Below are positions 10,636 to 23,424 of a stretch of DNA of 64,000 nucleotides, in pieces. The stretch comes from Rhopalosiphum padi (taxonomy: Eukaryota > Arthropoda > Insecta > Hemiptera > Aphididae): the NCBI RefSeq assembly GCF_020882245.1, contig NC_083598.1:70809714-70873713 (forward strand). The letters are read 5' to 3'. The notes beneath the pieces were generated by a model. That model ran no database searches, was not told the origin of the DNA, and saw nothing but the letters and a program-made list of their open reading frames with translations. The position numbers and the translations under genes are program-made. The number at the start of each line of letters is the position of its first letter. Within the stretch, counting starts at the first letter, position 1.

Positions 10636-12858
10636 ATTGCAAGCTTGTTTTGTTTCTTATAGAGCGGAAAAATATAAACATCTTTTTTGTAATTCTATCC
10701 TTTATTTTCGAATATCATAGTTTTTATAAATTACAATACACTAAATATTTAGAAAATTTAAGACATATGTATTCGTTTTTATTTCTTTGTCGTTAAAAAA
10801 GGCAGACACCCGAGTATCGAGTAATGTAGAATAGTTATTATAAATTTATATATAGTACTATTATAGTAGGTATACTATATGTATACCTATACTATGTTTA
10901 CATCATTATAATTATTTAATTGCTTTTTGATTTATTTTTAATTTGTTTATATCATCACATCACCACAAACATTTAATATTAATTTAAAATTATTATTATT
11001 TATATGTTAACAAACCTAAATTATAGATTTTTTTTATATGTTAATAAGTTACGCAGTACAAAATCAAGTTCTAAATAAAGAATACAATCATTATTAAACA
11101 AATTTTATTTAAAAAAAAAATAATAGTAAATTAAGGTATTTGTTTCACAATATAGTTGAAAACAATTCCAGGGATATGACTTTCAACGTAAAGTCTTATG
11201 AGTTATGACTAATTTAAGTTAGGTAGTTATGAAGAATCAATTATTACTATGAAGTTCTCACGCAATAACTTCTTAAATAGAAGAAAAATTATAATATTTC
11301 AATTATAGACTTCTGGTTTCCTAGTTCCTACCAAGTTATTCATAACTTAAACTTTAATATATAGCATTTAATTTAAACCATACATTTTACATAAGGGTCA
11401 CTGAAAATGGTTAAACATCTATCTATGAATTATATAGATGACGCATGCAAATAAATCATTAGTGCACGTTAAAAATATTTACCGCTGCAGTTAGTAGTCG
11501 TACATAAGCCGGTAAGAAAAGTTTATAAAAGTATTCGAAGTCCTTAAAGTTTTTTAAAAGAGGTATGTTCAAAATAAATTAAAACATTAATATAAATAAC
11601 ACAATATGATAATACTAACTACTAAACTCGAGTTTGAAAAAAAAATGTTTTACTTAAAAATATTTTGTTACATATTATTCCTTTTATAGAAATCTATTTA
11701 TTTTTTTAATATAGTACCAGTACAGTAGGTTGAATTAATTAGATATCAGAATATTAACATCATAAATTATTGTTTATTAGCTTTTGAGTCAACACCGACT
11801 TACACTTACCGTAAAAAGTATAAGGTCTATGGTATGACCTATACTCTAAAGTAGTGGACAGTGGTGCAACTTCAATGAAAAATGTGGCAGTGCTGAAGCC
11901 CCTTATATTTTCAATTGACAATTTATTTCATAAGTGGTTCATTGTGCAGGATAAAATTACTTACATTTAAGTGCAACAATATCCGATAAATACAAGTATA
12001 TTTAAAAATATAATTGAATATATTATCTTGTTTTTATTTTTAGTGGTACAACTTACAACGGCCACAACCAGATAAATACGGATTTATGATAACAACTAAT
12101 TTTTGTGTTATAACCCGTTTCCTATTCTACCATCTAGCATCTACCAACGCCCAACAACATGATTCACTCGAGCCCGCTGCCACACGGTAATATTATAATA
12201 TATATCCGTTTAGTAAACACTCAAACACTGAACACTGAACACTAGAATATAATATTTACCACCACGATTTAAGATTATCAATCATGCCCCCGCCCACAAA
12301 TATGGTCAATCAAATATCCGTTTACATAGGAAGTCAATAGTTTTTTGTTCATTATCTGATGGTAATATACAAATTTGGAAGCTTCACTTGTCACTTCTAA
12401 AAAACATATTATTCCAGATTCGTCCAACTATTTATTATTTTAAGCATTAAAGCATCAATGATAAATATTAGTATTTATTGTTCTGTGTTAAAAATAACAG
12501 TTAAAATACTACTGGTTTCGCATTTTTATGTACTCTTTGAAATGTTCTTATATCGTCTTTGGTCTTGAGTTATCAATTACGGTGTATCATCGTTAATCAT
12601 TTTTGTGAATGATTTTAACAGATGACCACCAATGACAACAATAAAAATCTTTTATCATTATCTTTCGAAATTTCTATTGCTCTTGGCGTATGCCTTCTAC
12701 GCAAATTTAGTGCGACTTATTGTTAGTGTTTTTGTGACTATTCAGTGTTAACTATTGAGTAGTTGTTATTTGTGTACGGTATCTTTGAATTATTATGTTC
12801 ATTGCATGAATACCTAGGTTAATAAAATTAATATAAATAATATAATATTGTATACACT

Positions 12859-15800
12859 ATGAGTTTCCTGGGTAAGCTTTTCGGTAGCAAAAAGGAGGAG
12901 AAAGGACCATCAACCGAAGATGCGATACAAAAGCTACGATCCACTGAAGAAATGCTGATTAAAAAACAAGAATTTTTAGAAAAAAAAATTGAACAGGAGG
13001 TAGCGATAGCAAAAAAAAATGGTACAACTAATAAACGAGGTAAGTTGATGTTATGACTTAACACCTTTTTTCTTAGTTATATAATGTATTACACATTTAT
13101 GTTATATTGGTTTGCAGCTGCATTACAAGCATTGAAGCGTAAGAAACGGTACGAACAACAATTAGCGCAAATTGATGGTACTATGTTAACTATTGAACAA
13201 CAACGAGAAGCGTTAGAAGGTGCGAACACAAATACAGCAGTATTAACTACAATGAAAACTGCTGCTGATGCACTTAAATCGGCCCATCAAAATATGTAAG
13301 TTCAATAGTTATTGATTTATATCAGTCAAGTTAAACCTAAATATTAAATTGTATATAATCATAAAATTCTTATATTTATATAAGTATTTAGATAATACTT
13401 ATAATATAATATAGATATATACACTTTAAAATAAAACAACAAGTAGCAAACATTAGACTCCACAAACTTCTTCCGATACTAAAATCCAAACTAAACCTTA
13501 AAACAAAACATATAATTTAAAACAATAACAATACCAATCTGGTTTTATGGAATCCAAATTTGAGACCCAGCCAAGTCTTCTAACATCTGTCCAATCCAAG
13601 CTCATTAGAATATTACTCTTTGATTAATCACAGGTGCACCATGGTGCGTCAGTAATGTTTCCCTTTGCAAACACCTTAACACTACAAATGTTAAAGAACT
13701 TGCAACCATATACTACAAACAATTCCATTCCAAACTTAATCCCCACACAAATCCAACAATAAAAAATATATCCTCTAACATTACCCAAAAACCCTTTACA
13801 ATGCCTAAAAAGGAACTGGTTCCGCGACCTACTATAATTTTTTTTTAAGTTGCTTATTAAATAATAGTCTAAGAGGGTGTTGCTTCTTCTCTCAATCATG
13901 TCACTCATGTTAATTTATTATATTCATTATTTATCATATTTACTTATTGTTCTCTATGGTACAGATTATAAATTTATCTTTTAATAGTAAAAAAATAAAA
14001 TATGTATATACTACACAGTTTATACATATATGTAAGTTCTATCATTATTTAAACAAACGCTTAAGGTGGATTTTTTTAATTCCATATTTTTATTGGCTTA
14101 TTTCAAACATAAAAGTAATGAGCAAAATGTAATTAATTAACTTAATTGTCTTCTTCACTTACGAGTTATAGAAACTGTGTTACCAATATTGAGTGTAGTT
14201 TACATCTATATGTTTTTATTTAATTTATTCTTTGTGTTTTAAATATTACAAAAAATTATTTGTTTATCTATGTAACTAGATAAATTATTAAATTAAAATA
14301 AACTTAACAAAATAAAACATTTCCATAATAATTTTATAAAAATCTAATATAAAGATTTCAGTCAAAAATTGTATCATTGTATCAAATGTTGACATTAATT
14401 TTCATTATTCTATTCTTTTATTGGTAAATTATATTTAATTTAAAATATTGATAAAAATTATGGTTTTGAATGAGTCATTTTTAACAATTTGCTGAGTCAC
14501 AGTTATTACCTAGTTGGTAACTAGTAATTTAGTTGTTCAGTCAATAGATAGAAAACATTAGGGTCTTTGAAGATTTCTTTGACTTTTTTTCATTCAAATT
14601 TATTGTCTTCTTTAAAATCATATTTTTCATAATATCGGCATAATATATATCTAAAAAAAAAAAATTTTAATTTAAATTAAAAATAGTTATCTAAAAGTGT
14701 TATGCATTAAATTTCATTTTAAAATTGTCTTCATTGAATAGTTTACTTACTATCAGGCATGTATACAAAAAAATTGGGGGGGGGGATTACAAAATTTAGC
14801 AATACAAATTGTGCTGCAACATAATAAAACAAATTTTTCCTCTTTAATCGAAGATATTTCGGGGTAGGAGGGTTATATAGGTATTACTTCACTATTGTGG
14901 TATTCTGTGTAATATATATTGTAGTATACATAAGTTGCTATGTATATTTAATTACATTCATAAATCCTGTAAATCATATTCTTAACTTCTGTAAATTTAT
15001 TTTCTACTCTATATTTATATACTTATGTATATAAAAGTTACAAAACTGGACAAAACACTAGTTTTATACTACTATTTCTAATATTTAATTTAAAACCTTA
15101 AATATATCATTGCATTCATACAATTCTGACTGAAGCTTGATTAAAAATGTAGTCATGTAAATTTTTTTAATGATTTCCAAATATCTCTTTTAAGGTTTAA
15201 TTTGTCATAGATTGGGCAACTTGAAATTCTTTTGTATCAAAGAAAAATGTTTACTCAATGCTATTTTCAAGTAAAACATCATTGTAATACTAATTAATTT
15301 CTTGCTTCACTAAGTATCAAAGTAAATTAAAAAGATAGGTACCTATATTTTATACATATTTATCAAATTTATTATCAAACATGATGTTGTTATTAAACAA
15401 TCTATTTTTATAATTTTAGATCAATTTTAGGTTACTTTCTCCAAATTTTTGAAATAGTGGAAAATAATTCAGGTTATTAATTTCAATATTTATAAATTAT
15501 TTAATGTTAAACTATAATCTATTCTGTGTAAGTTATGATTGTATTTACAATTAAAAAAAAAAAAGCATGTTTGAAATGATTTAATCAGTTTATCTTCAAG
15601 CATTTTATTTGACATATTTCTATAAAAAAAATGACTATAATTTAGTTAATTATAGGAGTACAATATATAGTTCTCATAATTATAATATTAATTTATGTAA
15701 GATATTGTGTGTTATAAAATTGATAAGTATAGGGATCAGATATATGACAATAAAATTTCTAAATATACATTTATGAACTAAAAATTAAAATTACACGTAT

Positions 15801-17267
15801 AGTAGAGCATTGATTATCCGCACTAATTGTGACCCAATTGTATGCATTAAAATGTAATATATAATATATTACAATTGGAATATAACCAATTTATTGAAGA
15901 GATCTATAAAAAATATTTAGCATTAAAAAATTATGAAATATGTTAAAAATGTTTTTTCATATATCTTCAATACAGTTTGAAAATTGTTATTAAAATTAAT
16001 TATCTTATTATAGGAATGTTGATGATGTTCATAATATGATGGACGATATAGCGGAATCCCAAGATTTATCAAAAGAAATATCAGAAGCTATTTCAAATCC
16101 AGTTGCATTTGGAACTGATGTAGACGAGGTAAGAATAGTAATTTATTTTAATAAATTAAATGTCAAAATTGAATCATTTTTAACATTATATTAAAAATTA
16201 TTATTTTATAGATAGTTGTTATATTATAAATCATTTACATAGATTTGATTTTCTCCTTATATTAATAATTAATAATATAATAATAATAATAATTAAATCT
16301 CTATTAGGTATATAAAAATAGTTTTTTTTTTTTAAACTAATTAGTCTTCTTTTATAATTGACAGCAATCGAAAAATAATTAATAATGAGAGTTATATAAA
16401 TATTTAAATATAAAAATCATTTTTGAAAAAATATCTAAGAGGTTGAGAAAAAAACTGTGAGGTTAATAAGCTTATCTAGCAGGGAATAAAGTCCCATATT
16501 AAATCATAAATTAATTTTAAATTTGTAATTGGTTAATAACTTTAAATATTAAGTATTCATTCATTTCTATTATTTATACTTATTTGTATTGAATTAAGAT
16601 GTGCATAATTACTTATTTTAACAACTTAATGTTCAAATCTAGTTCAACCCAAGAATAATACTCAAAACTTTCAAATATTAACTTTATATTTTAGTATAAT
16701 ATGTTTTGTTTTTATAATTTTATAATATTGGTTTTATATTAGTTTAAAAAAAAATAATATTAATAATATATTTTACTCATTTTTAATTGAATATTAACAC
16801 CATATTTTAAATTTTAAAATACCAGGTTAAATACCTAAAAATTTGCTTTCTAGATTTATTACTGCTATTATGGTGCAAGTAAAATATAAATATATGATAT
16901 AGATGATTATATTGTATAATATTTAATCTCTAAAATGGCTAATTTTGACCAATATTTAGTTAATTGTAACATGAACAAATTTTCAATAATATTATAATTT
17001 TAACAGGATGAATTACAAAAAGAATTGGAAGAGCTAGAACAAGAAGAATTGGACAAAGAGTTGTTGAATACAGGCAAGACACCTGTCACCGATTTGCCAA
17101 CGCCTGCAGTGCCAACATTTGAGCCCAGTGGCCGAGGCAAAGGTATTTTTAAGGAACTAATAATAAATTTATAAAATATATTTACAAGTTGTTTTAAATT
17201 TTTAGCAAAAACTAAAGCTGAAGAAGATGATGACGAAATGAAAGAATTAGCTAATTGGGCTTCATAA
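12859..17267 (+). CDS. shrb: Charged multivesicular body protein 4 (ESCRT-III, shrub)
   Basis: Core ESCRT-III subunit (Snf7/CHMP4) that polymerises on endosomal, midbody and nuclear-envelope membranes and drives scission. Coding exons: 12859-13039, 13118-13295, 16014-16128, 17007-17142 and 17206-17267. All junctions are GT-AG and phases fit, giving 223 aa, close to the usual ~225 for the family. The N-terminus MSFLGKLFGSKKEEK is the membrane-inserting helix typical of CHMP4. The charged Snf7 helices follow, including MKTAADALKSAHQNM and NVDDVHNMMDDIAE, then the conserved ISNPVAFGTDVDE. The C-terminus MKELANWAS matches the ALIX/Bro1-binding helix. Intron 2 (about 2.7 kb) holds a LINE remnant and a pogo-like terminus. 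A likely poly(A) signal AATAAA lies near 17445. Convergent with the LTA4H gene downstream. Confidence 0.95.
13439..13848 (+). pseudogene. Non-LTR retrotransposon (Jockey-like) RT 3' remnant in CHMP4 intron 2
   Basis: In shifting + strand frames one can read IRLHKLLPILKSKLN, then TIPIWFYGIQI followed by DPAKSSNI. After a stop come LITGAPWCVSNVSLCKHLN and KELATIYYKQFHSKLNPH. The P-I-W-x-Y-G-I-Q-I block, the GAPW motif and the following leucine/histidine pattern are characteristic of the end of the reverse transcriptase ORF in Jockey-group LINEs. At least one frameshift and several stops make it dead. It lies sense to the host gene and ends near a run of T at 13841. Confidence 0.68.
15799..15870 (+). 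mobile_element. pogo/Tigger-like terminus in CHMP4 intron 2
   Basis: TATAGTAGAGCATTGATTAT, followed by CCGCACTAATTGTGACC, closely matches the reversed right end of the 7770-8101 element (CAGTAGAGCGTCAATATT, then GCATTAATTGTGACC). Only one end is evident. Confidence 0.5.
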
Positions 17268-19837
17268 AAATTATTTGAAAAACTTTTTTGAAAATATTTG
17301 ATGGTAAACAAGATAAGATAAATATTTTTAAATTTATAAATGATCAGTTTATTTGCTATTACGTTATTATATAGATACTATTTAACACGAATTTACTGTC
17401 AACATACCAATTTTTGTTCATACCATTCTTTTTTCCAAGCAAAAATAAAGTCAAATATTTTGCTGTTAATAATGATATCCAATCTTTATCTTTGATTCAA
17501 CAATTATTAATTTAATTTACCCAGCAGTGTGAAAAAAGATAATAGTAAACTATATTCACATTAATCCAGCTTCTTGTATATACATACTTTCTTATTGTTA
17601 ATTATGAACATATTTTTAATCAAATTCATAATTAAAATAAAATATTTTATATAGAATAGTATGCTGTTAAATTGATTTATTTTACTTTTACACTTTTTTT
17701 TTTGTAATTATAATTGTAACGAAAAATATATTAATTTTATAACTTAAATATTTATTTTAATTGATTTTATTAAAAAGAAAAAAATTATTTTTTAGTAAAG
17801 TGTTGTTTTGTGTTGAAGTTTACACACTGCACGGCGCATTATTAAAAAAAAAAAAAGAAGAAGACCGGCTTGATAACCTGTTTTAAATTAGTATTTGAGT
17901 TTAAACTTAAATGATAAATTCAGTAGGGTTGAGATTTGTTGAAATCACAGATATATAGTAATTTGATATATATATATATTTAAGTACTTATATTTATACG
18001 TTTTTATAGTATTCAGTGTATATACTAGTAAGAACCTATTGTATATTGTCTACTATTTATGTTGTTTTTTATTTTGTAATCATATTTTTTTTAAAAAACA
18101 TTAGAATTACTATAAATTTATGGTGGAAAATATTGACAACAGATTAAAATGACTTTATTTATGTCAAATAAGCAATAATGTAGTCCACAAAAACAATATC
18201 CACGATAAAATAGAAATAAATATACAAATGATACCTTAATATTATGTATTAATGAGTTTAACCCAATAAATAAATAGAGAAAAGTGGGTAACATTATATG
18301 AAATTATTATTTTATTTATATTGACACCTTAATAGGCATTAATATGTTCAGAATTCATGAATTCGGTTAAACGTCTACATAAAAGTATAATTTCATGAAA
18401 TCAACAAACACAATTTGCAAATTTTGTGGCTATTAGCGAAATTGGCAATTTCTCTGCTGAATCAATGGTTACAAAATTCATATATTTGGCATTAAATTTA
18501 TAAAACAGTATATAGCTGTTTATATTTAATCAGTTACTTGTTATTTCATAAATGATAAAATATATTTTATTATAATATGATTATGAATAAAGCTAATAAA
18601 TAAATCATTTATTTCATGAACAAAATAATTTAATCCCCTTGTATTACAGTTAAAAATTATAGTTTAAATTTTTATTTAATTTAATTATCATGGTAAGGTT
18701 TATGTTCCTATTTTATAGCTTATTATATTATACAATTACAAGGATTGGTATTATTATTAAGGATTGGAATTATACATTATTAAACACCAAAATTCTAAAT
18801 GACTACTTATATAGTTATTTGTCCAAGTATTACATTATATCACAAAACAATCTATAACTTTATGAAAGCAAACAATACACAAGTATGTTGATACTCTTTA
18901 CATACAAGTAATTAGCTGCTATAACAACTAATTACAATATCATTCTAAATTAGTTCGGCATAAAAAATATAATTACTAGTAATTCAAATGTATTTTTCTT
19001 TGTAACTTTCACAGTATTACTCATTAATCATTATACTGTTATAGAGATGATAAATTTGTAAACTGACAAAGACTAATATTATTTCTATATAGTCACTGGC
19101 TATTGATGACAATTTATTTGTTCTACTTTTATAAAACTGACTATTTATCTAATTAGTCGCATCATGTATGCTCTTTATATTATGTGTTCAAGGAGACCAT
19201 ATGATCTATTATGGTTATTCCAACAATCTTAGGGTCGAATGTTGTTTTTTGATAATGATATTATCATTACTACGTCCATATTTGCAATATATTCTGTTGC
19301 AACTTGCATTGTTCTTCACATTGATTATGATTTTATTATTGGTTTAGTTATAAATTGTGAATATATAGGGTGTTTAAGATATCGGTATGAATTAAAAACT
19401 GCAATAATTGCATAAATCAATCTGCAGCATCACATGTGGACATATGCCAGGGGGTTATTTTTCATACATAAATGGGAGATGTTTTTTGAGCTACGTGTGA
19501 AAATTTTTTTCATTTTTAATAACATTTTAAATTTGCAACTTTTATGGCAATTTTAAATTTGTATTGATTCTGAAACATTCTTTACAATTAAAGATTACTA
19601 CATTTTTTTATTTTGAAAAGCAGGCAAGTAATTATCAGACTAAAAATCATAATATTTTATTGATATTTAAAATATTAAAAATATGCTATTCCATTAAATA
19701 TTTAAAAATTAGATTTTATTAGTTTTTTTTATGCATAAAACATGTTAGTTATCATATTTTGATAAAAATAATATGATAATAATTCAATACATCAATAATA
19801 AAAAAAAATGTTTGAACACAATTATTATTGATATTAA
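17268..19837. other. Intergenic between convergent CHMP4 and LTA4H genes
   Basis: Contains the 3' untranslated regions of both genes: AATAAA near 17445 on +, and TTTATT at 19715-19720, which is AATAAA on the minus strand. The remainder is AT-rich with no gene or clear repeat. Confidence 0.5.
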
Positions 19838-22800
19838 TTAACAATTTCTTAAATGTAGATCTTTAGCTACAGTATGACGGCAAACATACATCATACGCAT
19901 TTTATTATTTTCAAAATTGTCTATTGTTTTTACCCGTATTTCTTCCCAAGAGTAAAGGTCCCTGAAAAAAATATAATGATAGGAAGGTAAGAAAAAAATA
20001 TTAACATATTTTCTTAAACTAATAACATCAAAATATAATTTTAAAATAGTCACCTATATAAAGGACGAACATATTTCATTCTTCCAGTGGTGTTGATAAA
20101 TTTAAAAATGAGTTCCAATTGTTCAATCCACTTGTATTTTACACATGTTCTGAGCCACCTGATAAAAAAATATACATGGGTATTATTATGAATTTCTACT
20201 TAATTTTTATTCATAAATCTACAATTATTGCACTAAATATTTTTAGTTTAGTTCTTACCTAAATACAATTTCACGGTTACCATTACTGTTATAATCATAA
20301 GCCTCTTGCATTGCTTTTACTTTTACCAAAGTAAAATTATTCGATTTCAAAACCAATGCTAAAAATTGTATGATTTGTGCTGTTTGAAATTTATCCAAAT
20401 CAGACTTCTTAAAATTGTCACCAGTACCATCCCATTGTTCCCAACGGATTAACAAAGAGATGCATGCATCTTGTTCACTTGTATCATACCTTTAAAATTA
20501 TTTAATAATATAAATATTTCACTTTTATTTACATATTTTCCTAAGTCATTTGACTAAATAGATACTTACAGAGGTATTATTGGAGGCATGCCACAAGTAT
20601 ACAGCCACAAATCCCAATCAATTTTTGAGATAGCACTGTCCTCCCGGAAATAATATAGCAAATATGATTTAAAATCTTCTGTACCAACAGACTTATACTT
20701 GAATTTATCAATATAGGATTTGAAAAATATTTGAAATTTAGCTGTAAAATATTTATTTTAGAAATGAGAAACCCATGTAGTTAATTCTGAATTAAACGGC
20801 CTTACCAGCTCCTAATAGCTTTTCTAAATAGAACAAGAATGTGTGACCTTTTTCATAAGGACAAGTGGAAAATGCGTCGTCTGGGTCAATACCACTTAAA
20901 TCAACTACTAACTTGGTTAATGGATTTTGTGCGCCTAAATTATCAACCTACAATAATACTTATTTTTATTATTATTATGATTTTTAAGTAAAAGTAGTTA
21001 TAGAAATAATAGTAAATATTAACAGATTGTTTGAGATCTTCAAGACCACCAAGTGCAGCAAATTCCCTTGAACTCTCGCCATTCAATAGTCCGTGTATTC
21101 TACGTTCCACATAAACTGTAAATCCTTCATTCATCCAAAAATGTTCAAAATTACGATTTGTTACCAAGTTGCCAGTCCAACTATGTGCTATTTCATGAGC
21201 CACAACATTTACGAGACTCCTATCTCCAGCCTATATCAGTAAACAATAAATATATTAAATGGTTATAGTTATCTTTGATATTACCTAACTTACCAGTAGT
21301 GTGGGAGTGACAAAGGTCAAACACGGATTTTCCATACCACCAAAAGGAAATGAAGGAGGCATAACAAGTAAATCATAAATTTTCCAAACATAAGGACCAC
21401 ATACATTTTCAGCGGTTTTCAATAGATCAGGTGTCTAAAAATATAATCAAATTATACAGTTAACAAATATTCAAATGTTAATTAATATATTATACTTGTT
21501 CAAATTCATATGCAGCTTTATCAATTTCTTCAGGTTCAGACCAAACTTTTGATATAGGACTTAATGTTTTACTGACTAGATTACCAATAGCTAGGGCTAT
21601 TAAATATGATTGCACAGGAACAGTTTGTTCAAATGAAAATGTTCGTGTATCTCCATTGTCAATTATTTCTAACGGGACTGCACTCATTAATACTGTTAAT
21701 GGTTTAGGAGCTGTAATCTGTAAATTATCCATAATTAAACCATCAATATATATAATTAAATACAAATTTTAGAAAATTGTAAAATTGTTGATAATAAACA
21801 TACTTTTGCCGAGTATGTGGATTTTGTAGATGGAGTATCTTGACAAGGTAACATGGATCGAGCATGGGCAGGCTAAACAATATGTATAATTTAATTGAAA
21901 TGAATCTATTATTACAAGAAATATAACATACCTGACATTGGCTAAACAAATATGGATGAGATTTGCCCAAAGTTTGCTCAGGCGTAAGCCACTGTAAGGC
22001 CGAGGCAGTTTTAGATGTTTCATAAGTAATTCGTATAATGCTCCTAAAGTTTAAGAATTCAAAAATCAAAAACAATGTTATTTAAAATTGTATTATAATA
22101 TAACTATAATTTCTTACTCTTTTGTAGATGGTATTTTTATTTCAAGTTTGGAACCAAATACTTCTAAGCGATCACCTATACTGTAATCTAGCAATGTTCC
22201 ATCATCTTTGTTCGTAATACTTATCACATTCAAATCAATGTTGTCCAAAATCTAGAATTTAAATGATTTGGGTGAATTATTTTTGTATCATAAATTAATT
22301 ATTTTTACCATACAATATGATCACAGCTCTCATCAATTTTAGTTATGCTTAAATCAACAAATCCTTTAAGTTTTTCATTTTCAAAATCAGCAGCAAGTTC
22401 TATATCAATATGAGTTACGGCAACTTTTTCTAAAAAAGTATAACATAATTATATTTTACTTTTAAATGCTTGAAGTATAAATAATACAAATATAGATTTA
22501 ATAATTAGTTAATTATTTAATTTGGAATACTGGTTATGAAAGCTATAATTATTTTTATGGTTTTATTTCTTTATATTTTAGATATTCTAGAACTATAAGT
22601 TTTTCATAAATTATAATTAAAAAATCATCTGTAGATTAGAAGTTTTTAATTAAACTAATAAAATAATTGATAAATAATAAATGAGTATTTAATGCTAATA
22701 TTAGTATTAACATTTTAGATAAATAATTAATATAAGTATTCCAAAGTATTTAAGTAAGAAGCATTAACATTAAATTAGAATTTAAAAACCAACATATCAT

Positions 22801-23424
22801 CTAAATAATTCTAGTAATTATAATTTAAAGTGTTGTAAGTTAAAATAATGAAATAAAATAAGCACATTACTTTATTTAGATACTAAATCAAAATGCAATA
22901 ATATTATTTAATATTGTGGTATATTTTCTTTATTATCTGTTTGTACTGTACTGTTTGTAGTCTTACTCGCAAAAGTTCAACTATAAAGTATGAAAATGTA
23001 TAGCTTAATTAAAGTTAATACTAACATTAAAATATGTTTTAAAGTGCCCAACCATAATAGTAATATAATAGATATTTAAATATAATTATTTTTTATTATC
23101 ACAATTAAGTAATTATAAAAGAAAATTCTTCAAAAAACATTTTTTTAAACACAAAACATTTATTAAAAATAAAACTTAAAATTTTTAAGGTAATATATTT
23201 TTATTATTGCTAAATAATTAAATTTCTAAATAAATTATTCAACTGTGAAAAATTAATACAATTTCATGTACTCTCAAATATTAGGTATTAACTATTAAAC
23301 AATCATGAATTTAAAGTATAATTTTGTTTTATTGGTGTTGATTATGGTATATTTTTTTAGATTACTCACCAGGTAAAGAATAAGATCCTGGGTCGTTAGG
23401 ACTTAGCCGTTTTTCCGATGACAT
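19838..23424 (-). CDS. LTA4H: Leukotriene A4 hydrolase / M1 aminopeptidase
   Basis: Zinc metallopeptidase of family M1; vertebrate LTA4H both cleaves N-terminal residues and opens the LTA4 epoxide. Thirteen coding exons from ATG 23422-23424: 23370-23424, 22314-22429, 22118-22251, 21932-22043, 21804-21872, 21496-21717, 21294-21434, 21024-21230, 20806-20947, 20570-20741, 20259-20489, 20054-20158, 19838-19961. They join in frame to 609 aa (human 611). Numbering coincides with human: SQCQ near 135, GGMEN 268-272, zinc site HEIAH 295-299 with Glu318, Asp375, Tyr383, and GRMK near the carboxylate-binding Arg563. Position 378, Tyr in human, is Phe. No signal peptide, so cytosolic. Exon 2 must use the GTATGG donor; the next GT four bases on would create a stop. 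Head-to-head with TRPM. Confidence 0.96.

Larger units (their letters stand above)
9266..12858. other. Intergenic, repeat-bearing; CHMP4 upstream region
   Basis: No gene seen. It contains an AT-rich dispersed repeat (9640-9850), GGTATACC-type tandem palindromes near 9900-9980 and two hAT-like MITEs (10190-10345, 10497-10635). The final 200 or so bases before 12859 are the presumed promoter and 5' untranslated region of the CHMP4 gene; no clear TATA box was found. Confidence 0.5.

Noticed and set aside
13624..13908. 94-codon minus-strand frame in CHMP4 intron 2
   Set aside because: It is antisense to the LINE reverse-transcriptase remnant, which is the better explanation.
22309..22313. Alternative LTA4H exon 2 donor five bases downstream (GTAAAA)
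   Set aside because: Joining there gives TG plus A, a stop codon; the GTATGG donor restores the conserved D-x-x-(I/V)-L-D segment.
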